Assembly (NCBI RefSeq): GCF_900110575.1
Contig: NZ_FOEF01000013.1
Coordinates: 1-64,000, forward strand
Direction of reading: 5' to 3'
DNA: 64,000 bases
Source of the DNA: Amycolatopsis saalfeldensis
Lineage (GTDB): Bacteria; Actinomycetota; Actinomycetes; Mycobacteriales; Pseudonocardiaceae
Made by a program: the position numbers and the translations under genes. Below the pieces are notes generated by a model. It was not told where the DNA came from, searched no databases, and saw nothing but the letters and a program-made list of their open reading frames with translations. Shown here one piece after another: positions 31,857 through 40,140 of this stretch; position 1 is the stretch's first letter; the number at the start of each line of letters is the position of its first letter.

Positions 31857-32657
31857 TCAGTCGCCGCGTTGCTGCTGCCGCAGGAACGGGCAGCCGACCA
31901 GGCGGCGGAGCTCGGCCGCCAGCTGGGGCGGGCTGTCGACGGACTTGGAGAACGCCAGCCGGACGTCGTGGTCTCCGGTGTCGGCCTCGACGCGCAAGCG
32001 CAGGCCGAAACGGTCCAGTCCGAGCGGCCGGATGCGCCCGCCGCGCAGGCCGGCGGGCAGGTGCTGGGCGAGCTGCTCGACGACGTCGGAATGGTCGCTT
32101 TCCAGGTGCCGCAGCCAGTCGGCCTCGTAGTCGTGGAACGGGTCCGGCGGGGCGGCGCTGAACATGTGCGGCCGCAGCGAGTGCGTGCCCTCGGCGTCGG
32201 CGAGTACCAGGGAGGCCGGCGTGAGCCGCAGCAACGTCATGCCGTGGCCGACGTCGAGCAGCCGGTGGTCCGGCCGCTGCTCGGCGATCGAGACGGCACG
32301 GGCGCGCGCCGAGACCGCCGTCAGAGGCCGGAGCCACCCGGTTATCCACAGCAGCCCGCGGATCGGTTCCCGCAGTTCCACCGGGGCGTGGTCGGCGAGC
32401 TCGACCATGACGGCGAGCTCGCCGCGCTGAGCCTGCCGGGACGCGCGCACCATCGGGTGCTCGTCCGGCAGAAGAATGCTGACGCTGCCGCTGTGGTGCA
32501 CGTGGTGCAGCACGGGGACGACGCGTTCGGCCTCGCAGTCGGCGCGCTGCTGGGTCGGCATGATCGTCGCCGGCCCGTTCCGTGTCGCGATCGTCTTGGC
32601 CCGTTCCGCGGGGTTGGGCGCGGGCGGGCGGCGGACGGATGTCGGGGCCTCGGTCAC
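31857..32657 (-). CDS. DUF2470 protein, iron-regulated
   Basis: 266 residues from GTG 32657 (AGGAGG upstream). The N-terminal half looks like a split-barrel PPOX-like region (VLHHVHHSGSVSILLPDEHP, ELAVMVELADHAPVELREPI). The C-terminal half carries the DUF2470 signature (HDYEADWLRHLESDHSDVVE, RPLGLDRFGLRLRVEAD). This arrangement resembles HugZ/pyridoxamine-oxidase-like heme-degrading proteins. The promoter holds an excellent iron box (17 of 19 bases), so the protein is probably made under iron limitation to release heme iron. Enzyme activity is inferred. Confidence 0.8.
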   Translation of the reverse strand: MTEAPTSVRRPPAPNPAERAKTIATRNGPATIMPTQQRADCEAERVVPVLHHVHHSGSVSILLPDEHPMVRASRQAQRGELAVMVELADHAPVELREPIRGLLWITGWLRPLTAVSARARAVSIAEQRPDHRLLDVGHGMTLLRLTPASLVLADAEGTHSLRPHMFSAAPPDPFHDYEADWLRHLESDHSDVVEQLAQHLPAGLRGGRIRPLGLDRFGLRLRVEADTGDHDVRLAFSKSVDSPPQLAAELRRLVGCPFLRQQQRGD

Positions 32658-32671
32658 GGCTCACCTCCTAC

Positions 32672-32690
32672 TTAGGTGAGCCTAACCTGA
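32672..32690 (-). promoter_or_regulatory. IdeR/DtxR iron box upstream of the DUF2470 gene
   Basis: On the minus strand TCAGGTTAGGCTCACCTAA, matching TTAGGTTAGGCTAACCTAA at 17 of 19 positions. It ends 15 bases before the start codon, overlapping the leader, so it is well placed for repression. Confidence 0.85.
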
Positions 32691-32779
32691 ATTCCGCCGT
32701 GTTGGGAAGGGGTGCGCGGCAACGCCACCCCGACGACGGCCGAATGCAGGATGAACTGCGCCAACGCCAAGGGGGAGCC

Positions 32780-33699
32780 GTGACCGCCAGGCCGGAATCG
32801 GACCGTGTCCACGTCTGGGAGCCCGACCCGGCGGTGCCGGAGCGCTGCCGCCGTTCGGCGAGTTCATGGCGAAGTTTCGTCGGCGCGCGGCCGGGGAGGC
32901 GGTTTTCGCGGCGCTGCTCACGCTTGGCGGGGTCGCCCTGTTCTTCGCGGGCCACGGCCTCGTCACATCGATCTTCGTGGTCGCCATCTTCGGCACCTAC
33001 CTGGGGCTCAGTGTGCACAACCTCGCGGTCTCCCTGTGGATGAAGCCGTTTCAAGGCAAGGTTCGACCTAATCGAATGCGCGCCGGATGCCGCGTTCACC
33101 GCCGGAAGCAGGATCGGGGTGCGCCTGTCCGACGGCCGCTGGCTCCGGACCAAGCTCCCCAACGGGATGCGGCTCCAGTTCGCCGGGCGGCGCCGGTCGA
33201 GCCGACTTCGCCACGGCTCGACCCGGTGCTGGCCGCGCACCGGTGGGACGCCGCTCGCACACTGGTGTGGTTCGCCGTGGCGAGCGTCGTCGTCTTCGGG
33301 TGGGCGGTCTGGTCCGGCCCGGACTTCGCCCATGGCAGGCCCTTGGCCGTCATCCCGGCCGCGATCGCGCTGGTCGGCCTGGGGCTGATCTTGCTGCGGT
33401 TCGTCTTCTTCACCTTCCTGATGTTCAGGCCGGTGCCGCACGACACCTGGACCGAACTTGGGGTGGTCCTCGACGGGCCGGTCCGGGTCAACGGCCGTGG
33501 CGTGGCGCGTCTCCGCGGACGCACCACGCTGCCCGACGGCCGGCCGATCACCTTCCGAGGAGCCTGGGTTCCCGTGTCGGTGGCCGCGAACGTCGCCGCC
33601 ACGGGACAGCTGTGGACAGCCGGGTTGCCTCGACCCGGCAAGAGCGCGGCGGTCGTCCTGCCCGGCCACGCCGTGTTCGGCACCGTCCGCTTCGGCTGA
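32780..33699 (+). pseudogene. Membrane protein gene broken by at least three frameshifts
   Basis: The best original start is GTG 32780 after GGGGGAG, reading TARPESDRVHVWEPDPAVPE. Near 32840 the frame changes to LPPFGEFMAKFRRRAAGEAV and two transmembrane helices. At about 33060 (GGCAAGGTTCGACC) the strongly G/C-third frame shifts to FDLIECAPDAAFTAGSRIGV up to MRLQFAGRRR. Near 33195 it shifts again to SPRLDPVLAAHRWDAARTLV, two more helices, and the C-terminus ending at 33699. A continuous frame from 32866 exists, but its middle third lacks coding bias. Function unknown; probably a conserved actinobacterial membrane protein. Confidence 0.65.
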
Positions 33700-33840
33700 A
33701 CGGGCTGGCCAGATCGAGCCGGTCAGCTGCGCCGAGCCTGTGGATGGCTCGCTGGGTTCGACCTAATGAACCGTCGGGCCTGAACGGCGAAAGGCGTCCG
33801 CAGAGCGAACGATTTTGTCCTGTTGTCGTACGCTACTAGC

Positions 33841-34716
33841 GTGTCAGTCGTGTCAAGCGCTGTGGAACTCACGCCCCCCGGCCCCCGTGGAATTCCTCCC
33901 CTGTTCGCGCGGCTAGTCGACGACTCGGCGCTCTTCCCGCCCGCCGACGCCGCCATGCCCGAAGCCCTCCGTGCGCACTTCGCGTCGCGGACCGGTGAAC
34001 ACGCTGGTGTACTGGGGGTTTTCCTCTGTCAGGCCTCGCGGCTGCCGGAGTTGATCACCGAGCTGATCAAGATCAAGCCGAAGGAGCCGCTGCCGCTGTC
34101 ACTGATCATCGACACCGGCCTCGGCGGCGTCCCGAAGGCCATCTCGATCGTCGAATCCCGCGACGAGCTGCTGTCCCTGCGGATGGTGGAGATGCCGGCG
34201 CCCTCGGACGTCGACGAGGTGTGGCTGGAGCGCGTCTCCGAGTTCGTGCCCGAGGACGTGATCCGCGTCGTCGAGCCGCGGCGCGGGGTCGGCTGGCTCG
34301 ACGGCGTGCGCAAGGTGATCGAGCACGGCAGCTGGCCGAAGATCCGCTGCGGCGGCCAGGCGGGCGAGAACTTCCCGAGCGTCGACGAGGTCGCGGACTT
34401 CCTGTCCGTGGTCAGCGGCGCGCCCGGCGCGTCGTTCAAGGCCACGAACAGCCTGCACCGCGCCGTCCGGCACACCGACCCGGACAGCGGCTTCACGCAT
34501 CACGGCTTCCTGAACCTGATCGTCGCGTCCGCGCGCTGCCTCTCGGGCGGCGATGTCCGCGAGGCGCTGGAGTCGACGGACGGGCAGGCGCTGGCCGACG
34601 AGGCCCGCGGGCTTTCCGAGCCGGGCGCGAAGGCCGTGCGAGAGCTCTTCGCGTCCTACGCGGCGGCTTCGTTCGACGAGCCGGTCGCAGACCTGGGCGA
34701 GCTAGAGCTGTTGTGA
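33841..34716 (+). CDS. Conserved hypothetical protein upstream of an IclR regulator
   Basis: 291 residues from GTG 33841; TACGCT lies 6 bases before, so likely leaderless. An alpha/beta protein with repeated strand-helix units (LPLSLIIDTGLGGVPKAISI, VIRVVEPRRGVGWLDGVRKV, WPKIRCGGQAGENFPSVDEV, FKATNSLHRAVRH, HHGFLNLIVASARCLSGGDV), suggesting a TIM-barrel-like metabolic enzyme. I do not recognise the exact family. Its stop overlaps the IclR start by 4 bases, so the two are co-translated. The regulator may sense this enzyme's substrate. Confidence 0.75.
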   Translation: MSVVSSAVELTPPGPRGIPPLFARLVDDSALFPPADAAMPEALRAHFASRTGEHAGVLGVFLCQASRLPELITELIKIKPKEPLPLSLIIDTGLGGVPKAISIVESRDELLSLRMVEMPAPSDVDEVWLERVSEFVPEDVIRVVEPRRGVGWLDGVRKVIEHGSWPKIRCGGQAGENFPSVDEVADFLSVVSGAPGASFKATNSLHRAVRHTDPDSGFTHHGFLNLIVASARCLSGGDVREALESTDGQALADEARGLSEPGAKAVRELFASYAAASFDEPVADLGELELL

Positions 34717-35351
34717 CGACGGAGGGGTCGCTGACCCTCGACCGCGGGCTGGCGCTGCTGCAGGCGGTGGCCGACGCGGGTGAGGAGGCGGCGACCATCT
34801 CCGAGCTGGCCGTCTCGATCGGCGCCAGCCGCGCGGCCGTCTACCGGCTGCTGGTGCCGCTGTCCGAGCGCGGCCTGATCTGGCGTGACGGCACGAAGGT
34901 GCGGCTCGGCGTCGGCCTGCTGCGGCTCGCCGGGCAGGTGCTGCCGCAGCTGCGCGAGGCGGCCCGGCCGGTGCTGCGCGAGCTGGCGGAAAAGGTGGGC
35001 GCCACCGCGCACCTGACCGTGGCGCAGGGCGATCTGGCGCAGGCCGTGGCCGTGGTGGAGCCGTCGTGGACCAGCTACCACGTCGCGTACCGCGTGGGCA
35101 GCAGGCACGCGCTCAACGCGGGCGCGGCGGGCCGGGCGATGGGACTGCGGCCGGGTGGCGACGGCTGGGTGAGTTCGACGAGTGAGCTGGAAGCCGGGGC
35201 GTCCGGTGTCGCGGCGCCGGTGCGCGGCGTGCCGGGGCTGCGGGCGAGCGTCGGCGTGGTGTCGTTGGAGCCGCTGGCTGCCGCCGAAGTGGGCCCGTTG
35301 GTGCTCGCGGCGGCCGCGTCACTGGCCGAGGTGCTCCGGACGGGCGCTTAG
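34713..35351 (+). CDS. IclR family transcriptional regulator
   Basis: 212 residues, shorter than the usual 240-260. The N-terminal winged helix has LTLDRGLALLQAVADAG and SIGASRAAVYRLLVPLSERG. The ligand domain has VLRELAEKVGATAHLTVAQG and SRHALNAGAAGRAMGL, and the Gly/Ala-rich C-terminus ends AAAASLAEVLRTGA. Overlaps the upstream gene (GTGA). Likely regulates that gene and possibly itself. It converges with, and overlaps by 4 bases, the DUF998 gene. Confidence 0.85.
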   Translation: MTTEGSLTLDRGLALLQAVADAGEEAATISELAVSIGASRAAVYRLLVPLSERGLIWRDGTKVRLGVGLLRLAGQVLPQLREAARPVLRELAEKVGATAHLTVAQGDLAQAVAVVEPSWTSYHVAYRVGSRHALNAGAAGRAMGLRPGGDGWVSSTSELEAGASGVAAPVRGVPGLRASVGVVSLEPLAAAEVGPLVLAAAASLAEVLRTGA

Positions 35352-36025
35352 CCGGCGGACCGGCGCCGCGACGCCACCAGCAGCGGCCGCACCATCGTGA
35401 CCAGCAGCGCGAGGTCCACGGTGAACAGCAGCCGCTCGAACAGCCCGAGCGTCACCTCCTGCTTAGCCGGGCCCGTGATCAGCGTGAACACGAAGCCGCC
35501 GAGCACGATCAGCACGCTGGCGAAGCTCGCGACGGCGAGGCGCCGGATCGTCGTGCGCCGCGGCTCCCACGGGCAGGTTTCGCGCGCGGGCCGCGTGAGC
35601 AGCCACGCGGCCGCGGGTAGCGCGAGGAACGCGACGATCGCGGCGACGTTGTGCAGCTGGCCGTCGAACGTGCGTGCCTGGCCGTCGGGATCGACGGGGA
35701 CCGTCGCGCAGATCGTCAGGCCCGCGCACCACACGCCGAGCAGCGTGACGACGGCCGGGGACCGGCGGGCTTTCACGAGGCCGACCAGCAGTGCCAGCGA
35801 ACCCAGCGCGAGGGCGAGGCACATCGCGCTGAACAACGGCGCGGCCGAGCGCCCGCCGAGGTGGCCGTAGACGTACTCCGACAGCGTCTGCCACACCGGG
35901 CTGACCTGCGCGGACAGCCTCAGGTGCAGGTCGGTCGCGATCGCCACGGCGACGGCGATGCCGGCGACCGCGAGCCGGCCGGGCACGGGGGACACGGGGG
36001 CGCGGGCGGTCGTGGGTTTCGGCAT
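35348..36025 (-). CDS. DUF998 family membrane protein
   Basis: 225 residues with six hydrophobic segments. The first loop carries SPVWQTLSEYVYGHLGG, and the middle has ALGSLALLVGLVKARR and TVPVDPDGQARTFDGQLHNV, matching DUF998 (a six-helix family related to cytochrome-b561-like or sphingolipid-synthase-like folds). Function unknown. It is monocistronic and converges with the IclR gene. Confidence 0.8.
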   Translation of the reverse strand: MPKPTTARAPVSPVPGRLAVAGIAVAVAIATDLHLRLSAQVSPVWQTLSEYVYGHLGGRSAAPLFSAMCLALALGSLALLVGLVKARRSPAVVTLLGVWCAGLTICATVPVDPDGQARTFDGQLHNVAAIVAFLALPAAAWLLTRPARETCPWEPRRTTIRRLAVASFASVLIVLGGFVFTLITGPAKQEVTLGLFERLLFTVDLALLVTMVRPLLVASRRRSAG

Positions 36026-36148
36026 CGGGCTGGCTCCGGGTCCTCATGGCGGAGCCAGAGGCCGTTAACCTCGTGCTCGCTTGGTGGTTCCCGGCAGGCT
36101 ACCTGGACGCCCTGTGAAGTGGCTGTGGCCGCGGGTCGGCCCGGTCCG

Positions 36149-36745
36149 TCAGAAAGCCAGCTGTGCGACGGCGAACAGGGCGAACCCGGCGAACACGAAC
36201 CCGGCGACGCGCTGGATCAGCTTGGGCCGGATGCGGTCGCGGATCTTCGCGCCGATGAACACGGCGAGCCCGGCCACGGAGACCAGCGCGACGAACGCGC
36301 CCACGCCGACGGCCACCGGGTTGCCCAGCCGCGCGGCGAGGCCCGCGGTGGCCAGCTGCGACGCGTCGCCCCACTCGGCGGCGAAGAGCACGCCGAACGA
36401 CGTCAGCGCGGAGCGGAGGAAGGACAGCTGCGGTCCTGTGCGCGAAGCGTCGCTGCCCGCTTCGTCGGCTTCGCTGAATCCCTCACGCAGGAGCATGACG
36501 GCCCCGATACCGAACATCCCGGCCACCAGCAACGAAACCACGAGGTCCGGGAGAAGTGTCAGAACGCTGCCGAACGCGACGGCGATCACGCATTGCAGAG
36601 CGAACGCTGCGCAGACTCCGGCGAACACCGGCCAGGCCCGGAAACGGGTGGTGAGCACCAGCGTCGCGACCAGGGTCTTGTCCGGCAGTTCCACCGCCAG
36701 GACCAGGCCGAACGCGCTGAGCAAAGCTACAAGAGCGGGAGACAT
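36149..36745 (-). CDS. TMEM165/GDT1 family cation exporter
   Basis: 198 residues, two three-helix repeats, each with the family motif: VLAVELPDKTLVATL in the first and LFAAEWGDASQLATAG in the second (E-x-G/P-D-[KR]-[ST]). This family exports Mn(II) or Ca(II). An acidic loop of about 30 residues (SEADEAGSDASRTG) separates the repeats. I looked for a yybP-ykoY manganese riboswitch in the leader and did not see its conserved core. Divergent from cutA. Confidence 0.85.
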   Translation of the reverse strand: MSPALVALLSAFGLVLAVELPDKTLVATLVLTTRFRAWPVFAGVCAAFALQCVIAVAFGSVLTLLPDLVVSLLVAGMFGIGAVMLLREGFSEADEAGSDASRTGPQLSFLRSALTSFGVLFAAEWGDASQLATAGLAARLGNPVAVGVGAFVALVSVAGLAVFIGAKIRDRIRPKLIQRVAGFVFAGFALFAVAQLAF

Positions 36746-36917
36746 GGTTGGTGCGCACCCCTTTCACTGCAACGATAAAGGAGCGTTCAGGAAAGACGCA
36801 ATCTTATGGGTTTCGCGAATTGCCCGGTGCGGGTTGATGAATAGTGTTTGCCGGGCGTCCTGATTATTTTTTTCGGCATGCCGAATTCCGGTTTGCGACT
36901 GCGGTACGGTGCGGGGC

Positions 36918-37238
36918 ATGTCTGTGGACCACGTGGTCGTCATGACCACCGTCGACTCCGAAGCCGCCGCCCGGACGCTCGCCGCGAGCGCCGTCGAAGC
37001 CCGCCTCGCCGCTTGCGCCCAGATAGTGGGCCCGCTCACGAGCGTCTTCCGATGGGAGGGCGAAGTGCGCACTGACACGGAGTGGCGGGTCGAGTGCAAG
37101 ACGGCCGGCGACCGCGCGGGCGCGTTGGAGGAATTCCTGAACGTGCGACACACGTATGACCTCCCTGAGGTCATCGTGACGCCCATCGTCGGCGGCAGCC
37201 CGGCCTACCTGTCCTGGCTGGTCGAAGAGACCCGGTGA
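36918..37238 (+). CDS. cutA: CutA1 divalent-cation tolerance protein
   Basis: 106 residues. VVVMTTVDSEAAARTLAASA, RLAACAQIVGPLTSVFRWEG and LPEVIVTPIVGGSPAYLSWL are classic CutA1 motifs. It is a trimeric PII-like ferredoxin-fold protein bound to metals; role in metal tolerance reported but mechanism unclear. TACGGT is 7 bases upstream of the ATG. Next to the GDT1-type exporter, an apt metal-homeostasis neighbour. Confidence 0.9.
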   Translation: MSVDHVVVMTTVDSEAAARTLAASAVEARLAACAQIVGPLTSVFRWEGEVRTDTEWRVECKTAGDRAGALEEFLNVRHTYDLPEVIVTPIVGGSPAYLSWLVEETR

Positions 37239-37364
37239 CCCGTTCGGGTACTAAGTGGACACTTCCGCCGATGGCCCGCCGTCGCCGGCTCTTCCGCCCG
37301 GGAACCGCTGGCACTGCGGGAATCCGGCGGGCGCGAGGCGCACGTCACGTCTGCGGTGGCCTGG

Positions 37365-37384
37365 TTCGGGACGTAGGTCCCGCA
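37365..37384. promoter_or_regulatory. DosR/DevR box upstream of cydA
   Basis: TTCGGGACGTAGGTCCCGCA against the DosR consensus TTSGGGACTWWAGTCCCSAA: 17 of 20 agree. A second left half-site TTCGGGACGT begins 23 bases later at 37388. Both lie 34-76 bases before the cydA start. A DosR-type regulator is encoded at 50227. Confidence 0.7.
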
Positions 37385-37440
37385 TTGTTCGGGACGTGGT
37401 GAACTGGCCGCCGCCGGGGCGCCGGAGTTAGCTCGGGTAC

Positions 37441-38937
37441 GTGGATGTCCTTGAGCTCGCGCGGTGGCAGTTCGGCATCACCACCGTCTACCACTTCCTG
37501 ATGGTCCCGCTGACCATCGGCCTCTCGGTGCTCGTCGCGGCGATGCAGACCGCGTGGGTGCGTACCGGTGAAGCCCGGCACCTGAAGATGACGAAGTTCT
37601 GGGGGAAGCTGCTGCTGGTCAACTTCGCCATGGGCGTGGTGACCGGCATCGTCCAGGAGTTCCAGTTCGGGATGAGCTGGAGCGCCTACTCCCGTTTCGT
37701 CGGCGACGTGTTCGGCGCGCCGCTGGCGATGGAGGGACTGGTCGCGTTCTTCGTGGAGTCGACCTTCCTCGGCCTGTGGATATTCGGGTGGGACCGGCTG
37801 CCGAAGAAGGTCCACCTGGCGTGCGCGTGGGCGTTCTCGCTCGCGACGATGGCCTCGGCCTACTTCATCCTGGCCGCCAACTCGTGGATGCAGCACCCCG
37901 TCGGCGTCGAGTTCGTCAACGGCAAGCCGACGATGAACTCCATCGGCGCGGTGCTGACGAACAACACGGCGCTGGCCGCGATCCCGCACACGCTGGCGGG
38001 CGCGTTCTCCGTGGCGGCGGCGTTCCTGGTGGGCGTCGCGGGCTGGCACCTGTGGCGTCGTCGCGCGTCTTCGGACGAGCACCGTGAGGTCTGGCGCTCG
38101 TCGCTGCGGCTGGGCGGCTGGGTCGGCGTGGTGGCGTTCGCGGTGCTGGCCATCACCGGCGACACCCAGGGCAAGCTGATGTTCGAGCAGCAGCCGATGA
38201 AGATGGCGTCGGCCGAGGCGTTGTGCCACACCGAGGCGCCGGCGAGCTTCTCCATCCTGGCGATCGGCGACGTCGCGGGCGCGAACTGCGAGGACGTCAA
38301 GACGTTCACCGTGCCGGCGCTGCTGTCCTTCCTCGCCCACAACGATTTCTCCACCGAGGTCAAGGGTGTGGAAAACCTGGTGGGCGAGTACCAGGCGAAG
38401 TACGGGTCGAACTACCCGAACGACCCGGACCTGGGCCCGCTGGCCGGCAAGCCGATCGACTACGTCCCCAACCTGCCCGTCACGTACTGGGGTTTCCGCG
38501 CCATGATCGGCTTCGGCGCGATCTCCGCGGGCATCGGCCTGCTGGCCCTGTGGCTCACCCGCCGCGGCCGGATCCCGGGCGGGCGCTGGTTCCCGCTCAT
38601 GGTGCTCGGCGGCATCGCGACGCCGTTCATCGGCAACAGCGCGGGCTGGATCTTCACCGAGATGGGCCGCCAGCCGTTTGTGGTCGCCCCCAACCCCAGC
38701 GGCGTCGAGGGCATGTGGATGTTCACGGCGGAGGCGGTGTCGAAGCTTTCGGTGGGCGAGGTGTGGACGTCGCTGATCTCGCTGAGCTTGCTCTACCTGG
38801 TGCTGGGTGTGGTCGAGCTGTACCTGATGCGCAAGTACGTCCGAGGTGGCGTCGACGCGGTGATGCCCCCGCCCCGGCCGCCCGATCAGGGCTCCGACTC
38901 CGACTCCGATGACGACACTCTTTCGTTCGCGTACTGA
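37441..38937 (+). CDS. cydA: Cytochrome bd ubiquinol/menaquinol oxidase subunit I
   Basis: 498 residues from GTG 37441. The N-terminus DVLELARWQFGITTVYHFLM contains the heme b595 His. LLLVNFAMGVVTGIVQEFQF and SWSAYSRFVGDVFGAPLAME carry the conserved Glu residues. A second heme ligand lies in the QQPMKMASAEALCHTE region, and Met in FTEMGRQPF. The Q-loop is of the short type. CydA binds quinol and hemes b558, b595 and d, and reduces oxygen with high affinity. First gene of cydA-cydB-cydDC plus a sensor kinase; the promoter has a DosR box. Confidence 0.95.
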   Translation: MDVLELARWQFGITTVYHFLMVPLTIGLSVLVAAMQTAWVRTGEARHLKMTKFWGKLLLVNFAMGVVTGIVQEFQFGMSWSAYSRFVGDVFGAPLAMEGLVAFFVESTFLGLWIFGWDRLPKKVHLACAWAFSLATMASAYFILAANSWMQHPVGVEFVNGKPTMNSIGAVLTNNTALAAIPHTLAGAFSVAAAFLVGVAGWHLWRRRASSDEHREVWRSSLRLGGWVGVVAFAVLAITGDTQGKLMFEQQPMKMASAEALCHTEAPASFSILAIGDVAGANCEDVKTFTVPALLSFLAHNDFSTEVKGVENLVGEYQAKYGSNYPNDPDLGPLAGKPIDYVPNLPVTYWGFRAMIGFGAISAGIGLLALWLTRRGRIPGGRWFPLMVLGGIATPFIGNSAGWIFTEMGRQPFVVAPNPSGVEGMWMFTAEAVSKLSVGEVWTSLISLSLLYLVLGVVELYLMRKYVRGGVDAVMPPPRPPDQGSDSDSDDDTLSFAY

Positions 38938-39036
38938 GGCGGTGAACCGGATGTGGACGACCGATCGTGGCGACGGGCTGATGGGCTGCGCGCAAGCCGC
39001 CAAATGGTCAACCCAACGTGTTCGGACAGTCACCTT

Positions 39037-39092
39037 CCTGAGTTACCCACAGTCGGTCTGTGGACAACTCGGCCAGGTGTGGATAACTCAGG
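39037..39092 (+). other. Transcribed hairpin between cydA and cydB
   Basis: CCTGAGTTACCCACA (39037-39051) pairs with TGTGGATAACTCAGG (39078-39092) with one mismatch, and the loop contains a further CTGTGG/CCACAG-like pairing. It lies 40 bases before the cydB start inside the operon and may attenuate or stabilise the message. Confidence 0.5.
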
Positions 39093-39132
39093 GCCACCGT
39101 CCTGGGTCCGTGCTAACGGGAGGTGAACAGCG

Positions 39133-40140
39133 ATGACACTCGAGACGGTCTGGTTCGCGGTCATCGCCGCGTTCTGGCTGGGGTACCTGTTCCTCGAGGG
39201 GTTCGACTTCGGCGTCGGGATGCTGCTGCCCGTGCTCGGGCGGGACAACACCGAGCGGCGGGTCATGGTCAACACCATCGGGCCGGTGTGGGACGGCAAC
39301 GAGGTCTGGCTGATCGTCGCGGCGGGAGCCACCTTCGCGGCGTTCCCCGGGTGGTACGCGTCGCTGTTCTCCGGGGCGTACCTGCCCCTGCTCCTCGTGC
39401 TGCTCGCGCTCATCGGGCGCGGCGTGGCGTTCGAGTACCGCGGCAAGGTCGACTCCGAGCGCTGGCGGCGCACCTGGGACCGCGTGATCATGATCGGCTC
39501 GTGGGTCCCGCCGCTCGGCGTCGGGCTGCTGCTCTCGACGACTGTGCTCGGCCTACCGCTCGACGCGGCCGGCAACCGCGTCGGGACGCCGTTCGAGTCC
39601 GTCCGTTGGGACACGCTGCTGGGCGCGCTCGCCGTCGCCGGGTTCTCGCTGGTGCACGGTGCCGCGTTCCTCGCCCTCAAGACGTCCGGTGAGCTGCGCG
39701 AACGCGCCCGCCTGCTGGCGACGAGGATGCTGCCGGTCGCGTTGCTCCCGATGGTCGCCTTCCTGGTGGTCGTTCAGACGCGCGAGGGCTCGCTGTGGAC
39801 CTTGCTGACGCTTGTGGTCAGTGTCCTTGCCGCAATCGTCGCGTGGCTGCGGCTGCGCGCCGACCGCGACGGGCAGGCGTTCGCCGCGCTCGGCGTGGTC
39901 ATCGCGGCGGCCGCGGTGACGTTCTTCGGCGCGCTCTACCCGGACGTCCTGCCGTCCACCTTGGACCCGGCGCACTCGCTGACCGTCGCCAACGCGTCGG
40001 CGAGCCCGTACGCGCTGACGGTGATCACCTGGGTCGCCGCCTTCGGCGCGCCGGCCGTGCTGATCTACCAAGGCTGGACCTACTGGGTCTTCCGCAAGCG
40101 CATCGGCGTCGAGCACATCCCGGCGGTGCACGCACCATGA
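39133..40140 (+). CDS. cydB: Cytochrome bd oxidase subunit II
   Basis: 335 residues, eight to nine membrane helices. LETVWFAVIAAFWLGYLFLE and GFDFGVGMLLP at the N-terminus, then TIGPVWDGNEVWLIVAAGAT, FPGWYASLFSGAYLPL and GRGVAFEYRGK are hallmark CydB sequences. It pairs with CydA. GGGAGG upstream of the ATG. Its stop overlaps the start of the fused transporter gene by 4 bases. Confidence 0.95.
   Translation: MTLETVWFAVIAAFWLGYLFLEGFDFGVGMLLPVLGRDNTERRVMVNTIGPVWDGNEVWLIVAAGATFAAFPGWYASLFSGAYLPLLLVLLALIGRGVAFEYRGKVDSERWRRTWDRVIMIGSWVPPLGVGLLLSTTVLGLPLDAAGNRVGTPFESVRWDTLLGALAVAGFSLVHGAAFLALKTSGELRERARLLATRMLPVALLPMVAFLVVVQTREGSLWTLLTLVVSVLAAIVAWLRLRADRDGQAFAALGVVIAAAAVTFFGALYPDVLPSTLDPAHSLTVANASASPYALTVITWVAAFGAPAVLIYQGWTYWVFRKRIGVEHIPAVHAP

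Noticed and set aside
32866-33699. Intact 277-residue membrane protein
   Set aside because: The frame is continuous, but the middle third lacks G/C third-position bias while another frame there has it strongly, so the gene is better explained as frameshifted.
36746-36917. Manganese (yybP-ykoY) riboswitch upstream of the GDT1-type exporter
   Set aside because: I looked for the conserved core and paired elements and could not find them.
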